Counted from the first letter of the stretch, positions 17,619-26,672 are shown. The stretch: DNA of 64,000 bases from Saliniramus sp050485405 (GCA_050485405.1 JBJHBI010000002.1:88143-152142), one strand, 5' to 3'. Notes: generated by a model from the sequence alone, not told the origin. Translations and numbers: made by a program.

Positions 17619-19706
17619 ATGAGCCGCCCCGAGCTTTACGACGTGCTGTTCGAGCCGGTTCGGATCGGCCCGGTGACGACGAAGAACCGCTTCTACCAGG
17701 TTCCGCATTGCAACGGCATGGGCCGCGCGTATCCGAGCGCGATGGCGGCCATGCGAGAGGTCAAGGCCGAGGGTGGTTGGGGGGTCGTCTGCACTGAGCA
17801 GTGCGATATTCATCACACCGGCAACCATTTGCGCTCGATACGCCTGTGGGACGAGCGCGACGTAGCGACCTTGGCCCCCGCTGCCGAGGCGATACGTCGC
17901 CACGGAGCGCTCGCCGGTATCGAGCTCGCACACAACGGCTTCCACGTCGCCAACCCGGAATCGCGCTCTGTTCCGATCGCCCCGAGTCTCGCCGTCACGC
18001 GCGGCATCCTGCCGGTGACGGCGCGCGCGATGGACAAGGAAGACATCCGCGCGCTGCGCCGCTGGCATCGAACCGCTGCCCTCCACGCCAAGCGCGCAGG
18101 ATTCCAGATCGTCTATGTTTATGCCGGACACGACATGACATTGCCGGCGCACTTTCTCTCCCGTCGGCACAACGACCGAGCCGACGAGTACGGCGGCTCC
18201 CTGGAGAACCGGGCGCGCCTCCTGCGCGAGCTGTTGGAGGACACGAAGGAGGCGATCGGGGACGTCTGCGCCGTGGCGCTCCGCTTCTCGGTCGACGATC
18301 TCGGAGGCCCGACGGGGATCGCCGCCGACGGCGAGGGCCGGGCGGTGGTGGCGCTTCTCGCCGAGCTGCCGGACCTTTGGGACGTCAATCTCTCCACCTT
18401 CGACAATGACGGCCAGACCTCGCGCTTCGCATCGGAAGGCTTCCAGGAGCCTCATGTCGCTTTCGTGAAGAGCCTCACGACGAAGCCGGTCGTGGGTGTC
18501 GGCCGCTTCACGTCGCCCGACACGATGGTCTCGATGATCCGGCGCGGCGTTCTCGATTTGATCGGTGCCGCGCGACCCTCGATCGCCGATCCCTTCCTGC
18601 CGCGCAAGATCGAGGAGGGGCGCCACGACGACATTCGCGAGTGCATCGGCTGCAATGTCTGCGTGGCGACCGACAAGCTTTCGGTGCCGATCCGCTGCAC
18701 GCAGAACCCGACCATGGGCGAGGAATGGCGGCGCGGCTGGCATCCCGAGCGCATCCCCGAGCGCGACACCGACGACAGCGTGCTGATCGTCGGCGCAGGA
18801 CCGGCGGGGCTCGAAGCCGCCCGCGCGCTCGCCCAGCGTGGGTACTCCGTGATCCTCGCGGAGGAGTCCCGCGAGCTCGGAGGCCGCGTGACGCGCGAGA
18901 GTAGCTTGCCGGGGCTCGCCGCATGGGCACGCGTCCGCGATTGGCGCGTGCAGCAATTGCGCACGATGCCGAACGTCGAAATCTTGCGCGAGAGCCCCGT
19001 CGATGCCGAACTCGCGCTCGCGGTCGGCGCCTCGCTCGTGGGCATCGCGACGGGCGCGCGCTGGCGGGACGACGGGATCGGACGCGTCCATCGCTCGCCA
19101 GTCCCCGGAATGGGGCAAGCGCTCCGTTTCACGCCCGACGACATCATGGCCGGCCGCTTGCCGGAGGGTCGCGTCGTCCTCTTCGACGATGATCACGGCC
19201 ATCTCGGCGGCGTCATAGCGGAGAGGCTCGTCGAACGCGGATGCGCCGTCCTCTTCGTCACGCCCGAGAGCCTTGTCTCGGCCTTCACGCAATACACGCA
19301 CGAGCAGAAGCGCATCCAAAAGCGCATCATCGAGAACGCGGAGGCCGTGCACGTCTCGACGGCGCTCGCCGGCTGGGACGACGGGCGTGCGCGCCTCGCC
19401 TGCGTCTATACTGGCCGCACGCGCCACATCGAGGCCGACGCGCTCGTCCTCGTCACGGGAATGGTGCCGCGCGACGCTCTCTTCCACGAGATCGCCGGCA
19501 CCGCCCCCGCGGCCCGAGAGCGCGCCGGCTTGCGCCGCATCGTTCGTTTCGGCGACTGCCTCGCCCCCGGGACGATTGCCGCTGCCGTCCACTCCGGACA
19601 CCTTTTCGCCCGCGATCTGGACACCGCGACGACCGACACCGTGCCGTATAGACGTGAGAACGTCGAGGTCGCGCCGACACTCGGAATACCCGGGAGACAA
19701 GCATGA
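17619..19706 (+). CDS. Trimethylamine-dehydrogenase-like FMN/4Fe-4S/FAD oxidoreductase
   Basis: The 695-residue protein aligns along its length with trimethylamine, dimethylamine and histamine dehydrogenases. The N-terminal barrel binds FMN; C31 in FYQVPHCNGMG matches the cysteine that links FMN covalently in trimethylamine dehydrogenase. The 4Fe-4S cysteines are C342, C345, C348 and C360 (CIGCNVC and IRC). A dinucleotide-binding domain follows (VLIVGAGPAGLEAARALAQR). The catalytic-type IVYVYAGHD segment keeps Tyr and His. Gln61 (CTEQCD) stands where trimethylamine dehydrogenase has Tyr60; dimethylamine and histamine dehydrogenases also have Gln there, as I recall. It probably oxidises a secondary or primary amine and passes electrons to ETF. 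It overlaps trpD by four bases, so its substrate may belong to that pathway. Confidence 0.85.
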   Translation: MSRPELYDVLFEPVRIGPVTTKNRFYQVPHCNGMGRAYPSAMAAMREVKAEGGWGVVCTEQCDIHHTGNHLRSIRLWDERDVATLAPAAEAIRRHGALAGIELAHNGFHVANPESRSVPIAPSLAVTRGILPVTARAMDKEDIRALRRWHRTAALHAKRAGFQIVYVYAGHDMTLPAHFLSRRHNDRADEYGGSLENRARLLRELLEDTKEAIGDVCAVALRFSVDDLGGPTGIAADGEGRAVVALLAELPDLWDVNLSTFDNDGQTSRFASEGFQEPHVAFVKSLTTKPVVGVGRFTSPDTMVSMIRRGVLDLIGAARPSIADPFLPRKIEEGRHDDIRECIGCNVCVATDKLSVPIRCTQNPTMGEEWRRGWHPERIPERDTDDSVLIVGAGPAGLEAARALAQRGYSVILAEESRELGGRVTRESSLPGLAAWARVRDWRVQQLRTMPNVEILRESPVDAELALAVGASLVGIATGARWRDDGIGRVHRSPVPGMGQALRFTPDDIMAGRLPEGRVVLFDDDHGHLGGVIAERLVERGCAVLFVTPESLVSAFTQYTHEQKRIQKRIIENAEAVHVSTALAGWDDGRARLACVYTGRTRHIEADALVLVTGMVPRDALFHEIAGTAPAARERAGLRRIVRFGDCLAPGTIAAAVHSGHLFARDLDTATTDTVPYRRENVEVAPTLGIPGRQA

Positions 19707-20746
19707 CGGCGTTCAAGACCTTCGTTGCGCGTGTGGCGGACGGCTTGCCGCTCGCTCGCGAGGAAGCCGCGGTCGCCTTCTCCCGTCTCGTCGCGGGCGA
19801 GGCGACGCCCGCGCAAATGGGTGCCTTCCTCATGGCGCTGCGGGTACGCGGCGAGACCGTCGAGGAGATCGTGGGCGCGGTCGGTGCGCTGCGCGCGCGG
19901 ATGCGTCGCGTCGAGGCGCCGCACGACGCGATGGACGTCGTCGGCACTGGCGGGGACGGATCCGGATCCTACAATGTCTCGACCTGCGCGGCCTTCGTCG
20001 TGGCCGGCGCCGGCGTCCCCGTGGCCAAGCACGGCAACAGGGCTTTCTCCTCGCGATGCGGTGCGGCCGACGTGCTCGGGGCGCTCGGTGTACGCATCGA
20101 CCTCGAACCGCACGAGGTCGCGCGCTGCATCACACGGGCTGGGATCGGGTTCATGTTCGCGCCGGCGCACCACCCGGCTTTGATGCATGTCGGCCCGACG
20201 CGCGTCGAACTCGGAACGCGCACGATCTTCAACGTGCTCGGTCCGATGATCAATCCCGCGGGCGTCACCCGCCACCTCGTCGGCGTCTACGACAGGTCAT
20301 GGATCGAGCCGATGGCGCGGGCGCTGGGTGCGCTCGGCTCGCGCCGCGCCTGGGTCGTGCATGGCTCGGACGGGCTCGACGAGATCACGACGACGGGGGA
20401 GACCCACGTCGCCGCTCTGGAGGACGGCGCGGTGCGTGTCTTCACCATTGCGCCGGAGGACGTCGGATTCCGGCCGAGTGCGCCAGAGACATTGGCCGGC
20501 GGCGACGCGCCGGAGAATGCGCGTGCGCTGCGAGCCGTGCTGTCCGGCGAGCGCGGCGCCTATCGCGACATCGTCGCGTTGAACGCGGCCGCTGCGCTCG
20601 TCGTGGCGCAGCGCGCTTCGGATCTCGGCAGCGGGCTCGCACTGGCCGAGCGTGCGATCGAGAGCGGAGCGGCTCTGGATCGGCTCGAACGCCTGGTAGC
20701 GGTTTCGCAAGCCTGCGCGAGGGAAAGGGAGGATATTTCACGATGA
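19703..20746 (+). CDS. trpD: Anthranilate phosphoribosyltransferase
   Basis: The 347-residue enzyme transfers phosphoribose from PRPP to anthranilate. Substrate motifs are intact: VVGTGGDGSGSYNVST (PRPP), AKHGNRAFSSRCGAADVL, TRTIFNVLGPMINPAG and VVHGSDGLDEITTTGETHV. These match true TrpD rather than the divergent TrpD2 group. It overlaps both neighbours by four bases, so flavoprotein, trpD and trpC form one translational unit. No trpE, trpG, trpF, trpA or trpB is nearby. Whether this is the cell's only trpD or a second copy in a special pathway cannot be told from this window. Confidence 0.93.
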   Translation: MTAFKTFVARVADGLPLAREEAAVAFSRLVAGEATPAQMGAFLMALRVRGETVEEIVGAVGALRARMRRVEAPHDAMDVVGTGGDGSGSYNVSTCAAFVVAGAGVPVAKHGNRAFSSRCGAADVLGALGVRIDLEPHEVARCITRAGIGFMFAPAHHPALMHVGPTRVELGTRTIFNVLGPMINPAGVTRHLVGVYDRSWIEPMARALGALGSRRAWVVHGSDGLDEITTTGETHVAALEDGAVRVFTIAPEDVGFRPSAPETLAGGDAPENARALRAVLSGERGAYRDIVALNAAAALVVAQRASDLGSGLALAERAIESGAALDRLERLVAVSQACAREREDISR

Positions 20747-21549
20747 TCGGCGTTCTGGCCCGTATTGCAGCATATAAGCGCGAGGAAATCGCGGCTCTGC
20801 GACATGAGCGTTCGGAGGCGGCGCTTCTGCAGGCCGCGGCCACCGCTTCACCGCCGCGCGGCTTCCGTGAGAGGCTGGCGCGTGCGATCGCCGCCGGCGG
20901 CTTCGGGCTCATCGGCGAGATCAAGAAGCGCAGCCCCTCGAAAGGCCTGATCCGCCCAGATTTCGATCCGGCACGACTCGCCAGCGCCTACGAGGACGGG
21001 GGCGCCGCTTGCCTGTCGGTCCTGACCGACGGTCCCTCCTTCGAGGGGGCGCCGGCGCATCTGGAGGCGGCTCGGGACGCCTGCGCGCTGCCCTGCCTGC
21101 GCAAGGATTTCATGCTCGACCCGTTGCAGGTCCTGGAGGCGCGCGCCTGCGGAGCCGACGCGATCCTCGTGATCCTCGCCGCCGTGGACGACGCGACCGC
21201 GGGCGACCTGCTCGCCGCCGCCGCGCAGACGGGTATGGACGCGATCGTCGAGGTGCACGACGAAGCCGAACTCACACGGGCGATAGCGCTGCCCGCGGGA
21301 ATCGTCGGCATAAACAACCGCAGCCTCGCGACCTTCGAGACCTCGCTGTCGGTGACCGAGCGCCTCGCGCCGCTCGTACCCGACGATCGCATCGTCGTGG
21401 GCGAGAGCGGCATCGCGACACCCGCAGATGTCGAGCGCCTCGCTCGGGTCGGCGTCCGAGCGTTTCTCGTCGGTGAGAGCCTGATGCGTGCTCGCGATCT
21501 CGCGGCGGCGACGCGCAACCTGATCTCGGGCAGTGCGACCCATATCTGA
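20743..21549 (+). CDS. trpC: Indole-3-glycerol phosphate synthase
   Basis: The 268-residue TIM-barrel enzyme closes the indole ring of carboxyphenylamino-deoxyribulose phosphate with loss of CO2. Catalytic parts are present: GEIKKRSPSKGLIRPDF (lysine and phosphate loop), LRKDFMLDPLQVLEARACGA, AIVEVHDEAEL, VGINNRSLATFETSL and VVGESGIATPADV. Length is normal and nothing suggests loss of activity. It is the last gene of the rightward run and overlaps trpD by four bases. The isomerase step TrpF, needed between TrpD and TrpC, is not encoded here. Confidence 0.94.
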   Translation: MIGVLARIAAYKREEIAALRHERSEAALLQAAATASPPRGFRERLARAIAAGGFGLIGEIKKRSPSKGLIRPDFDPARLASAYEDGGAACLSVLTDGPSFEGAPAHLEAARDACALPCLRKDFMLDPLQVLEARACGADAILVILAAVDDATAGDLLAAAAQTGMDAIVEVHDEAELTRAIALPAGIVGINNRSLATFETSLSVTERLAPLVPDDRIVVGESGIATPADVERLARVGVRAFLVGESLMRARDLAAATRNLISGSATHI

Positions 21550-21756
21550 GCCGCGCTCTTGCCGACCTTCTCGTGCGAGTCGGCCTAGCGGTCGGGTTCC
21601 GGGGTGACATACCCAGCACAGGTTGCGCCGGGCGGCGCCTCGCCGAGGCAGAACGCAGCACATCGCCTGTAAGAAAGGGCGAGCGGCAGGAGGCTCTATC
21701 GTCGCCCTTAAGTACATGTTTTTTAGTCTGAACGGCCCAAGAGATAGGTGAAGTCT

Positions 21757-22585
21757 TGTACCGGACACGTAGGCAACACTTTTCGGTTTTTGCCGTGAGG
21801 TGTTGATGCCGTGGCGAGAGAGTTCGGAGATGGAAGAACGTCTTCGGTTTGTGGCTCGCCTTCGGGAAGGCCAGGGGATGAGCGAGCTTTGCCGGGAGTT
21901 CGGCATGTCGCGCAAGACCGGCTACAAGATATTCAACCGCTACAAGGATGACGGCCTGGAGGCGCTGCAAGGCCGAGGGGACGTTGCTCTCGTCGGCGGT
22001 AGCGGCCAATGATCTGTGGTGCGCCGATTTCAAGGGCGCGTTCAAGCTCGGCAATGGCCGCTGCTGTTACCCCGTGACGGTGACCGATCAGGCCACCCGC
22101 TACGTGCTCGCCTGCGAAGCCCTCGAATCGACGAAGGAGACGCCGGTGATCGAGGCCTTCCTGCGGCTGTTCAAGGAGTACGGCCTCCCCGGCGCCATCC
22201 GTTCGGATAATGGGCTTCCCTTTAACAGTCCTTGCGCATCATTCCGTCAGGTTGATGCCGGCGGAACTATACTCGCCCTCGTCGCGAAGCTATGACGGCC
22301 CGCCGGAAGTGGAATACCCCTTCCATGATCGCGATGTCACCGTCACCAACTGCGGCCGCATCTGTATGCACCGCAAGAAAAACAACGTCTCGACCGTGCT
22401 CGCCGGGCAGAACCTGGGAATCAAGGAGGTCGATGACGGAATTTGGCGCGTCAGCTTCATCCGCTATGATCCGGGATATATCGACCTGGAACAGCGAGCC
22501 ATAACATCTTGCGACAACCCGTTCGGCACGAGGTTGTCACCCATGTCTTAGGTACAAACTGTTACCCATGTCTCCGGGTCGTACA
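21757..22585 (+). mobile_element. Degenerate IS481-family insertion sequence
   Basis: Imperfect terminal inverted repeats can be matched: 21762-21783 against the reverse complement of 22555-22576, with about 17 of 22 bases identical, each preceded by TGTAC at the outer side. The broken transposase gene lies between them. The element is shorter than usual (about 830 bases against 1.1 kb or more), in keeping with an internal deletion. Its right end stops ten bases from the 3' end of the tRNA-Arg gene. Confidence 0.7.
21806..22551 (+). pseudogene. Broken IS481-family transposase
   Basis: Three pieces are read in different frames. The N-terminal helix-turn-helix part (from 21806) reads MEERLRFVARLREG and FGMSRKTGYKIFNRYKDDGL. 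A DDE-domain part (about 22005-22235) reads NDLWCADFKGAFKLGNGRC and GLPGAIRSDNGLPFNSP. A C-terminal part (about 22295-22551) reads YPFHDRDVTVTNCGRICMHR and GYIDLEQRAITSCDNPFG. A frameshift near 21985 and a deletion with frameshift near 22240 break it; the third acidic residue region is missing, so it cannot be active alone. Confidence 0.85.
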
Positions 22586-22594
22586 CAAGGAAAA

Positions 22595-22671
22595 TGGCGC
22601 GCCCGGCAGGATTCGAACCTGCGACCTTTGGAATCGGAATCCAACACTCTATCCAGCTGAGCTACGGGCGC
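22595..22671 (-). tRNA. tRNA-Arg (anticodon CCG)
   Basis: On the minus strand the acceptor stem GCGCCCG pairs with CGGGCGC, followed by discriminator G and an encoded CCA. The anticodon stem TTGGA/TCCAA encloses TTCCGAT, giving anticodon CCG for arginine codon CGG. The T arm carries GGTTCGAATCC. The 77-base cloverleaf looks complete. Its 3' end faces the IS481 remnant and the accessory cluster. Confidence 0.95.
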
Positions 22672-22864
22672 TTGGGGCGGCTCTCGCCGCGCGAATCCTG
22701 CATAGCGGATCGGGCGGGGTGGGGCAAGCAGTGTGTTGGGCGGCGTGATGCGAGAGTGCGGAAGGGGCGCACCGTGGCGTGATCCCGTGCGGAGGGTCTT
22801 GGTTAAGCGTCTCTTAACCGCATCCCGGCTAGGCTCGCCCTGTCTGAAAAAGAATCGCCGGATC

Positions 22865-25684
22865 ATGCCGAAAACACGTCGCCATGCCTCGCCTGCCGAT
22901 GAACTGACGGATGCGCTGCGCGCTTTCGCCGTCCGCCGTCTCGTGGAAACCTCCGGGCTCGTCATGCTCGTCTTCGCGATCGCGATGACGCTGGCGCTCG
23001 CCACCTGGTCCGTGGAGGATCCGAGCCTCAACCATGCCGTCGACGGGCCGGTGCGCAACTGGCTCGGATATCCCGGCGCCGTTGCCTCCGATCTCGCCAT
23101 GCAGCTCTTCGGCCTCGCCGCGCTGGCAGCCCTTCTGCCGCTCGGTGCATGGGGGTGGCGCTTGCTGCGGGAGGGGCGGCTCGCGCGTGTGCAATTGCGG
23201 CTGGTGCTGTTCGTCTTCGGCGTAGGAGCCGCGACCGCGATGGCGAGCAGCCTTCCGGCCACGACACGCTGGCCGCTTCCGACCGGGCTCGGCGGTGTCG
23301 CCGGTGACGCGGTCCTGGGTGCCGCGCGCGCCTTGACCGGGATCACGGAAGGGCCGGCCGCGACCCTGCTCGGCTTCGTTTTTGCCGGCATCGCCATTCT
23401 GGCCATCACCGCTGCCTCCGGCTTCGGCTTCGCCGAGGATGACGACGAGGCGGAGGAGGAAGAATTCGTCGCACCCGCCCCGCGCGGACGCCCGGTCGAT
23501 CTCGATGATTTCGACGAGCCCTCGCGCGACGACGAGCCCGGGCGCGCCATCGTCTGGCTCGGTGCCGCGGCGCATGCGGCGCTCAGCCTGCGTGTGCATC
23601 TGCGCCGCCTCGGTCAGGTCGCGCGCGACGCCCTCGCGCGGCGGATGCGGCGCGACCCCGATGACGGTTTCGCCTATGCCTCCGGCGGAATGCGCCGCGA
23701 TGCGGATCTCGATGACGGGCTCTCCGATTTCGTGCGGCCCGTGCCGAACGGCACCCGGCGCGAGCCGGTGCTCGACATTCCGGGCCGCCCGCGCGGCGCG
23801 CCGCAGCCTCAGCCGCAGCATGGCTACGATGCCGGGGATGCGGGCCGATACGGTGATGACGCATATGCAGCGGATAATTATGCCGATCCTCACGCCGATC
23901 CTCATGCGGATGATCACGCAGCCCGTGACGATGCGCCGTGGAACCGCGATGACGGCGGCTGGAACGCCTGGGACGAAGATGCGGATCTCGACGCCGCGCG
24001 CGGACCGAACGGTTCCGACGAGCGGGCCGGGGAGGGGGAAGCGCCGGTATCGAGCCGCGTGACCATGCCGGTCGCAGCGCCGAAGCCCGGCAAGCGCATC
24101 AAGCGCGAGGCCCAGCCCTCGTTCCTCGATCCGCAGGACGATTACCAGCTTCCCGCCCTGCAACTGCTCTCGGAGCCGGCCGGCTCGCATCTGGCCGAGG
24201 TCTCCCGCGAGGCGCTCGAGCAGAATGCCGCGATGCTCGAATCGACGCTCGAAGATTTCGGCGTGCGCGGCGAGATCATCAACGTGCGGCCCGGCCCGGT
24301 GGTCACGCTCTACGAGCTCGAACCCGCACCGGGCACGAAGTCGAGCCGGGTGATCGGCCTCGCAGACGACATCGCCCGCTCGATGAGTGCGGTCTCGGCG
24401 CGTGTGGCGGTGGTGCAGGGGCGCAACGCGATCGGTATCGAACTGCCGAACGTGAAGCGCGATACCGTCTATCTGCGCGAGTTGCTCGCAAGCCGCGATT
24501 TCGAGGCCTCCAAGCTGAAGCTCGCGCTCTGCCTCGGCAAGACCATCGGTGGCGAGCCGGTAATCGCCGATCTCGCCAAGATGCCGCATCTGCTGGTGGC
24601 GGGTACCACGGGTTCGGGTAAATCGGTGGCGATCAACACCATGATCCTGTCGATCCTCTACCGGATGTCGCCCGAGCAGTGCCGCATGATCATGGTCGAT
24701 CCCAAGATGCTGGAACTGTCGGTCTATGACGGCATTCCGCATCTGCTCTCGCCGGTCGTGACCGATCCGAAGAAGGCCGTCGTCGCGCTCAAATGGGCGG
24801 TGCGCGAGATGGAGGATCGCTATCGCAAGATGTCGAAGCTCGGCGTGCGCAATATCGACGGCTTCAATGCGCGGGTGAAGGAAGCAACGGCGCGCGGCGA
24901 GGTGATCACGCGTTCGATCCAGACCGGGTTCGACCGCGAGACCGGGGAGGCGATCTTCGAGGAAGAGGAGATGAACCTCGAGCCGCTGCCCTATATCGTC
25001 GTCATCGTCGACGAGATGGCCGATCTGATGATGGTCGCGGGCAAGGAGATCGAGGGTGCCATCCAGCGCCTCGCGCAGATGGCCCGCGCGGCGGGTATCC
25101 ACCTGATCATGGCCACGCAGCGCCCGTCGGTCGACGTGATCACGGGTACGATCAAGGCGAATTTCCCGACGCGAATCTCGTTCCAGGTCACGTCGAAGAT
25201 CGATTCGCGCACGATTCTGGGCGAGATGGGCGCCGAACAGCTCCTCGGCCAGGGCGACATGCTCTACATGGCCGGTGGCGGCCGTATCACACGCGTGCAC
25301 GGGCCGTTCGTCTCCGACGACGAGGTCGAGAAGGTCGTCGCGCATCTGAAGACCCAAGGGCGCCCGGCCTATCTCGAAGCGGTGACCGCCGAGGAAGACG
25401 AGGGCGGATCCGGGAGCGGCGGCGATGACGGCGCGGTGTTCGACAAGGGCTCGTTCGGCGATCCCGGGGCCGATCTCTACGACCAGGCGGTGGCCGTGGT
25501 CCTGCGCGACAAGAAGGCGTCGACTTCCTATATCCAGCGCCGACTCCAGATCGGCTACAACCGCGCCGCGTCCCTGATGGAGCGGATGGAGAACGAAGGC
25601 ATCGTCGGCGCGCCGAACAATGCCGGAAAACGCGAAATCCTCATCGAAACGCCGGAGGATCGCTACGGAAACCTGGATGATTGA
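22865..25684 (+). CDS. ftsK: DNA translocase FtsK
   Basis: The 939-residue protein pumps chromosome ends through the division septum and activates XerCD at dif. Four membrane segments lie in residues about 28-200. A linker of about 250 residues rich in Asp, His, Arg and Pro follows, with a small ADPHADPHADDHA repeat. The RecA-like motor spans about residues 440-830, with Walker A GTTGSGKS near 580 and Walker B VVIVDEMADLMM near 713. The C-terminal gamma winged helix (DQAVAVVLRDKKASTSYIQR, then LQIGYNRAASLMERMENEGI) reads KOPS sites. ATG 22865 was preferred to the upstream frame at 22733, which runs out of the tRNA region. Confidence 0.95.
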   Translation: MPKTRRHASPADELTDALRAFAVRRLVETSGLVMLVFAIAMTLALATWSVEDPSLNHAVDGPVRNWLGYPGAVASDLAMQLFGLAALAALLPLGAWGWRLLREGRLARVQLRLVLFVFGVGAATAMASSLPATTRWPLPTGLGGVAGDAVLGAARALTGITEGPAATLLGFVFAGIAILAITAASGFGFAEDDDEAEEEEFVAPAPRGRPVDLDDFDEPSRDDEPGRAIVWLGAAAHAALSLRVHLRRLGQVARDALARRMRRDPDDGFAYASGGMRRDADLDDGLSDFVRPVPNGTRREPVLDIPGRPRGAPQPQPQHGYDAGDAGRYGDDAYAADNYADPHADPHADDHAARDDAPWNRDDGGWNAWDEDADLDAARGPNGSDERAGEGEAPVSSRVTMPVAAPKPGKRIKREAQPSFLDPQDDYQLPALQLLSEPAGSHLAEVSREALEQNAAMLESTLEDFGVRGEIINVRPGPVVTLYELEPAPGTKSSRVIGLADDIARSMSAVSARVAVVQGRNAIGIELPNVKRDTVYLRELLASRDFEASKLKLALCLGKTIGGEPVIADLAKMPHLLVAGTTGSGKSVAINTMILSILYRMSPEQCRMIMVDPKMLELSVYDGIPHLLSPVVTDPKKAVVALKWAVREMEDRYRKMSKLGVRNIDGFNARVKEATARGEVITRSIQTGFDRETGEAIFEEEEMNLEPLPYIVVIVDEMADLMMVAGKEIEGAIQRLAQMARAAGIHLIMATQRPSVDVITGTIKANFPTRISFQVTSKIDSRTILGEMGAEQLLGQGDMLYMAGGGRITRVHGPFVSDDEVEKVVAHLKTQGRPAYLEAVTAEEDEGGSGSGGDDGAVFDKGSFGDPGADLYDQAVAVVLRDKKASTSYIQRRLQIGYNRAASLMERMENEGIVGAPNNAGKREILIETPEDRYGNLDD

Positions 25685-25820
25685 GGCCGGTCCGGGCCCG
25701 TCATGCCGCGACCATGCCCGGAAGGAGTCGTGGTTTCGCCACAGCCGGACGTTACGCAGGTATGGGACGACGCGTGCGCGCCGGTCGATGCCGGGCGCAT
25801 CACAGACGGGATGAAGACGT

Positions 25821-26672
25821 ATGGACAAAGGTTTGGTCGGGCGAGAATTTCAAGGCCACAGGGCAGCCGGTGAGCGCCGGGCGTCGCGGCTGCGCGGGCT
25901 CGCCGTTGCCTTCCTCGCCGGCGCCGCGATGCTGACGGGCCTGCCTGCGGGTACGGCGCCTGCTCTGGCCGAGAGCACCTCGATCACCTTCGCGCAGATC
26001 GATCGCCTGCCGCCGCCGCGACCGGGGAACCTGCAAGTCAGTCAGGCGCAACTGCCCGAGCCCCCCAGAGGCGTTCAGGGGATCGCCCCGCGCGGTTCCA
26101 CGCAGCCGCCGGCGCAACATATGGCGGGAAGCGTCGGTGAGCCGCTCAGCCCCGAGCAGGTGGTGGCGCGGGCCAACGACTTCTTCAACGGCATCACGAC
26201 GATGTATGCCAGCTTCACCCAGATGAATACGAATGGCGACCGCCTCACCGGTCAACTCTACGTCCATCGCCCGGGGCGCCTGCGCTTCGATTACGACGAG
26301 CCCGCGACCTTGCAGGTGATCGCCGACGGTCGGCAGGTCGCGATCCAGGACAGCCGGCTGAACACGCAGGATCTCTATCCGATCTCGCAGACGCCGCTGA
26401 AATTCCTGCTCGGTTCGCGCGTCAATCTGGGGCGCGACGTCAGCGTGCTCGGTGTCGAGCATCACGACGACGAGGTGGACATCAAGCTGGAAGACCGCTC
26501 GACGCTGGGTGGAACGTCGCAGGTGACGCTCACTTTCGACGACCGCGTATCCGACCTGAAGCGCTGGCGTATCCGTGACCCGCAGGGCTTCACCACCACC
26601 GTGGCGCTCGACGAGGTGGATTTCGAATCGCGTCTCGATTCCGGTCTGTTCGTGATCCTGCGAAACCGCTGA
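25821..26672 (+). CDS. lolA: Outer-membrane lipoprotein carrier protein LolA-like
   Basis: The 283-residue protein has an N-terminal hydrophobic signal (about residues 28-50, AVAFLAGAAMLTGLPAGTAP), a Pro-rich linker, and a LolA domain from about residue 105 (ANDFFNGITTMYASFTQM, GQLYVHRPGRLRFDYDEPAT, and KRWRIRDPQGFTTTVALDEV). LolA ferries lipoproteins across the periplasm from LolCDE to the outer membrane. Alphaproteobacterial LolA commonly follows ftsK, as here, 136 bases downstream. The linker makes it longer than enterobacterial LolA (about 200 residues). Confidence 0.87.
   Translation: MDKGLVGREFQGHRAAGERRASRLRGLAVAFLAGAAMLTGLPAGTAPALAESTSITFAQIDRLPPPRPGNLQVSQAQLPEPPRGVQGIAPRGSTQPPAQHMAGSVGEPLSPEQVVARANDFFNGITTMYASFTQMNTNGDRLTGQLYVHRPGRLRFDYDEPATLQVIADGRQVAIQDSRLNTQDLYPISQTPLKFLLGSRVNLGRDVSVLGVEHHDDEVDIKLEDRSTLGGTSQVTLTFDDRVSDLKRWRIRDPQGFTTTVALDEVDFESRLDSGLFVILRNR

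Noticed and set aside
17397..19700. 767-codon open frame antisense to the amine-dehydrogenase-like gene
   Set aside because: Its sequence is an Arg/His/Asp-rich shadow of the real flavoprotein gene, with no domain.
19703..21549. Reading the cluster as a normal tryptophan operon
   Set aside because: Only trpD and trpC are present and the flanking genes are not tryptophan genes; the simple label would hide the unusual context.
22829..25828. 999-codon open frame antisense to ftsK
   Set aside because: The sense strand encodes complete FtsK; the antisense product is His/Arg/Asp-rich shadow coding.
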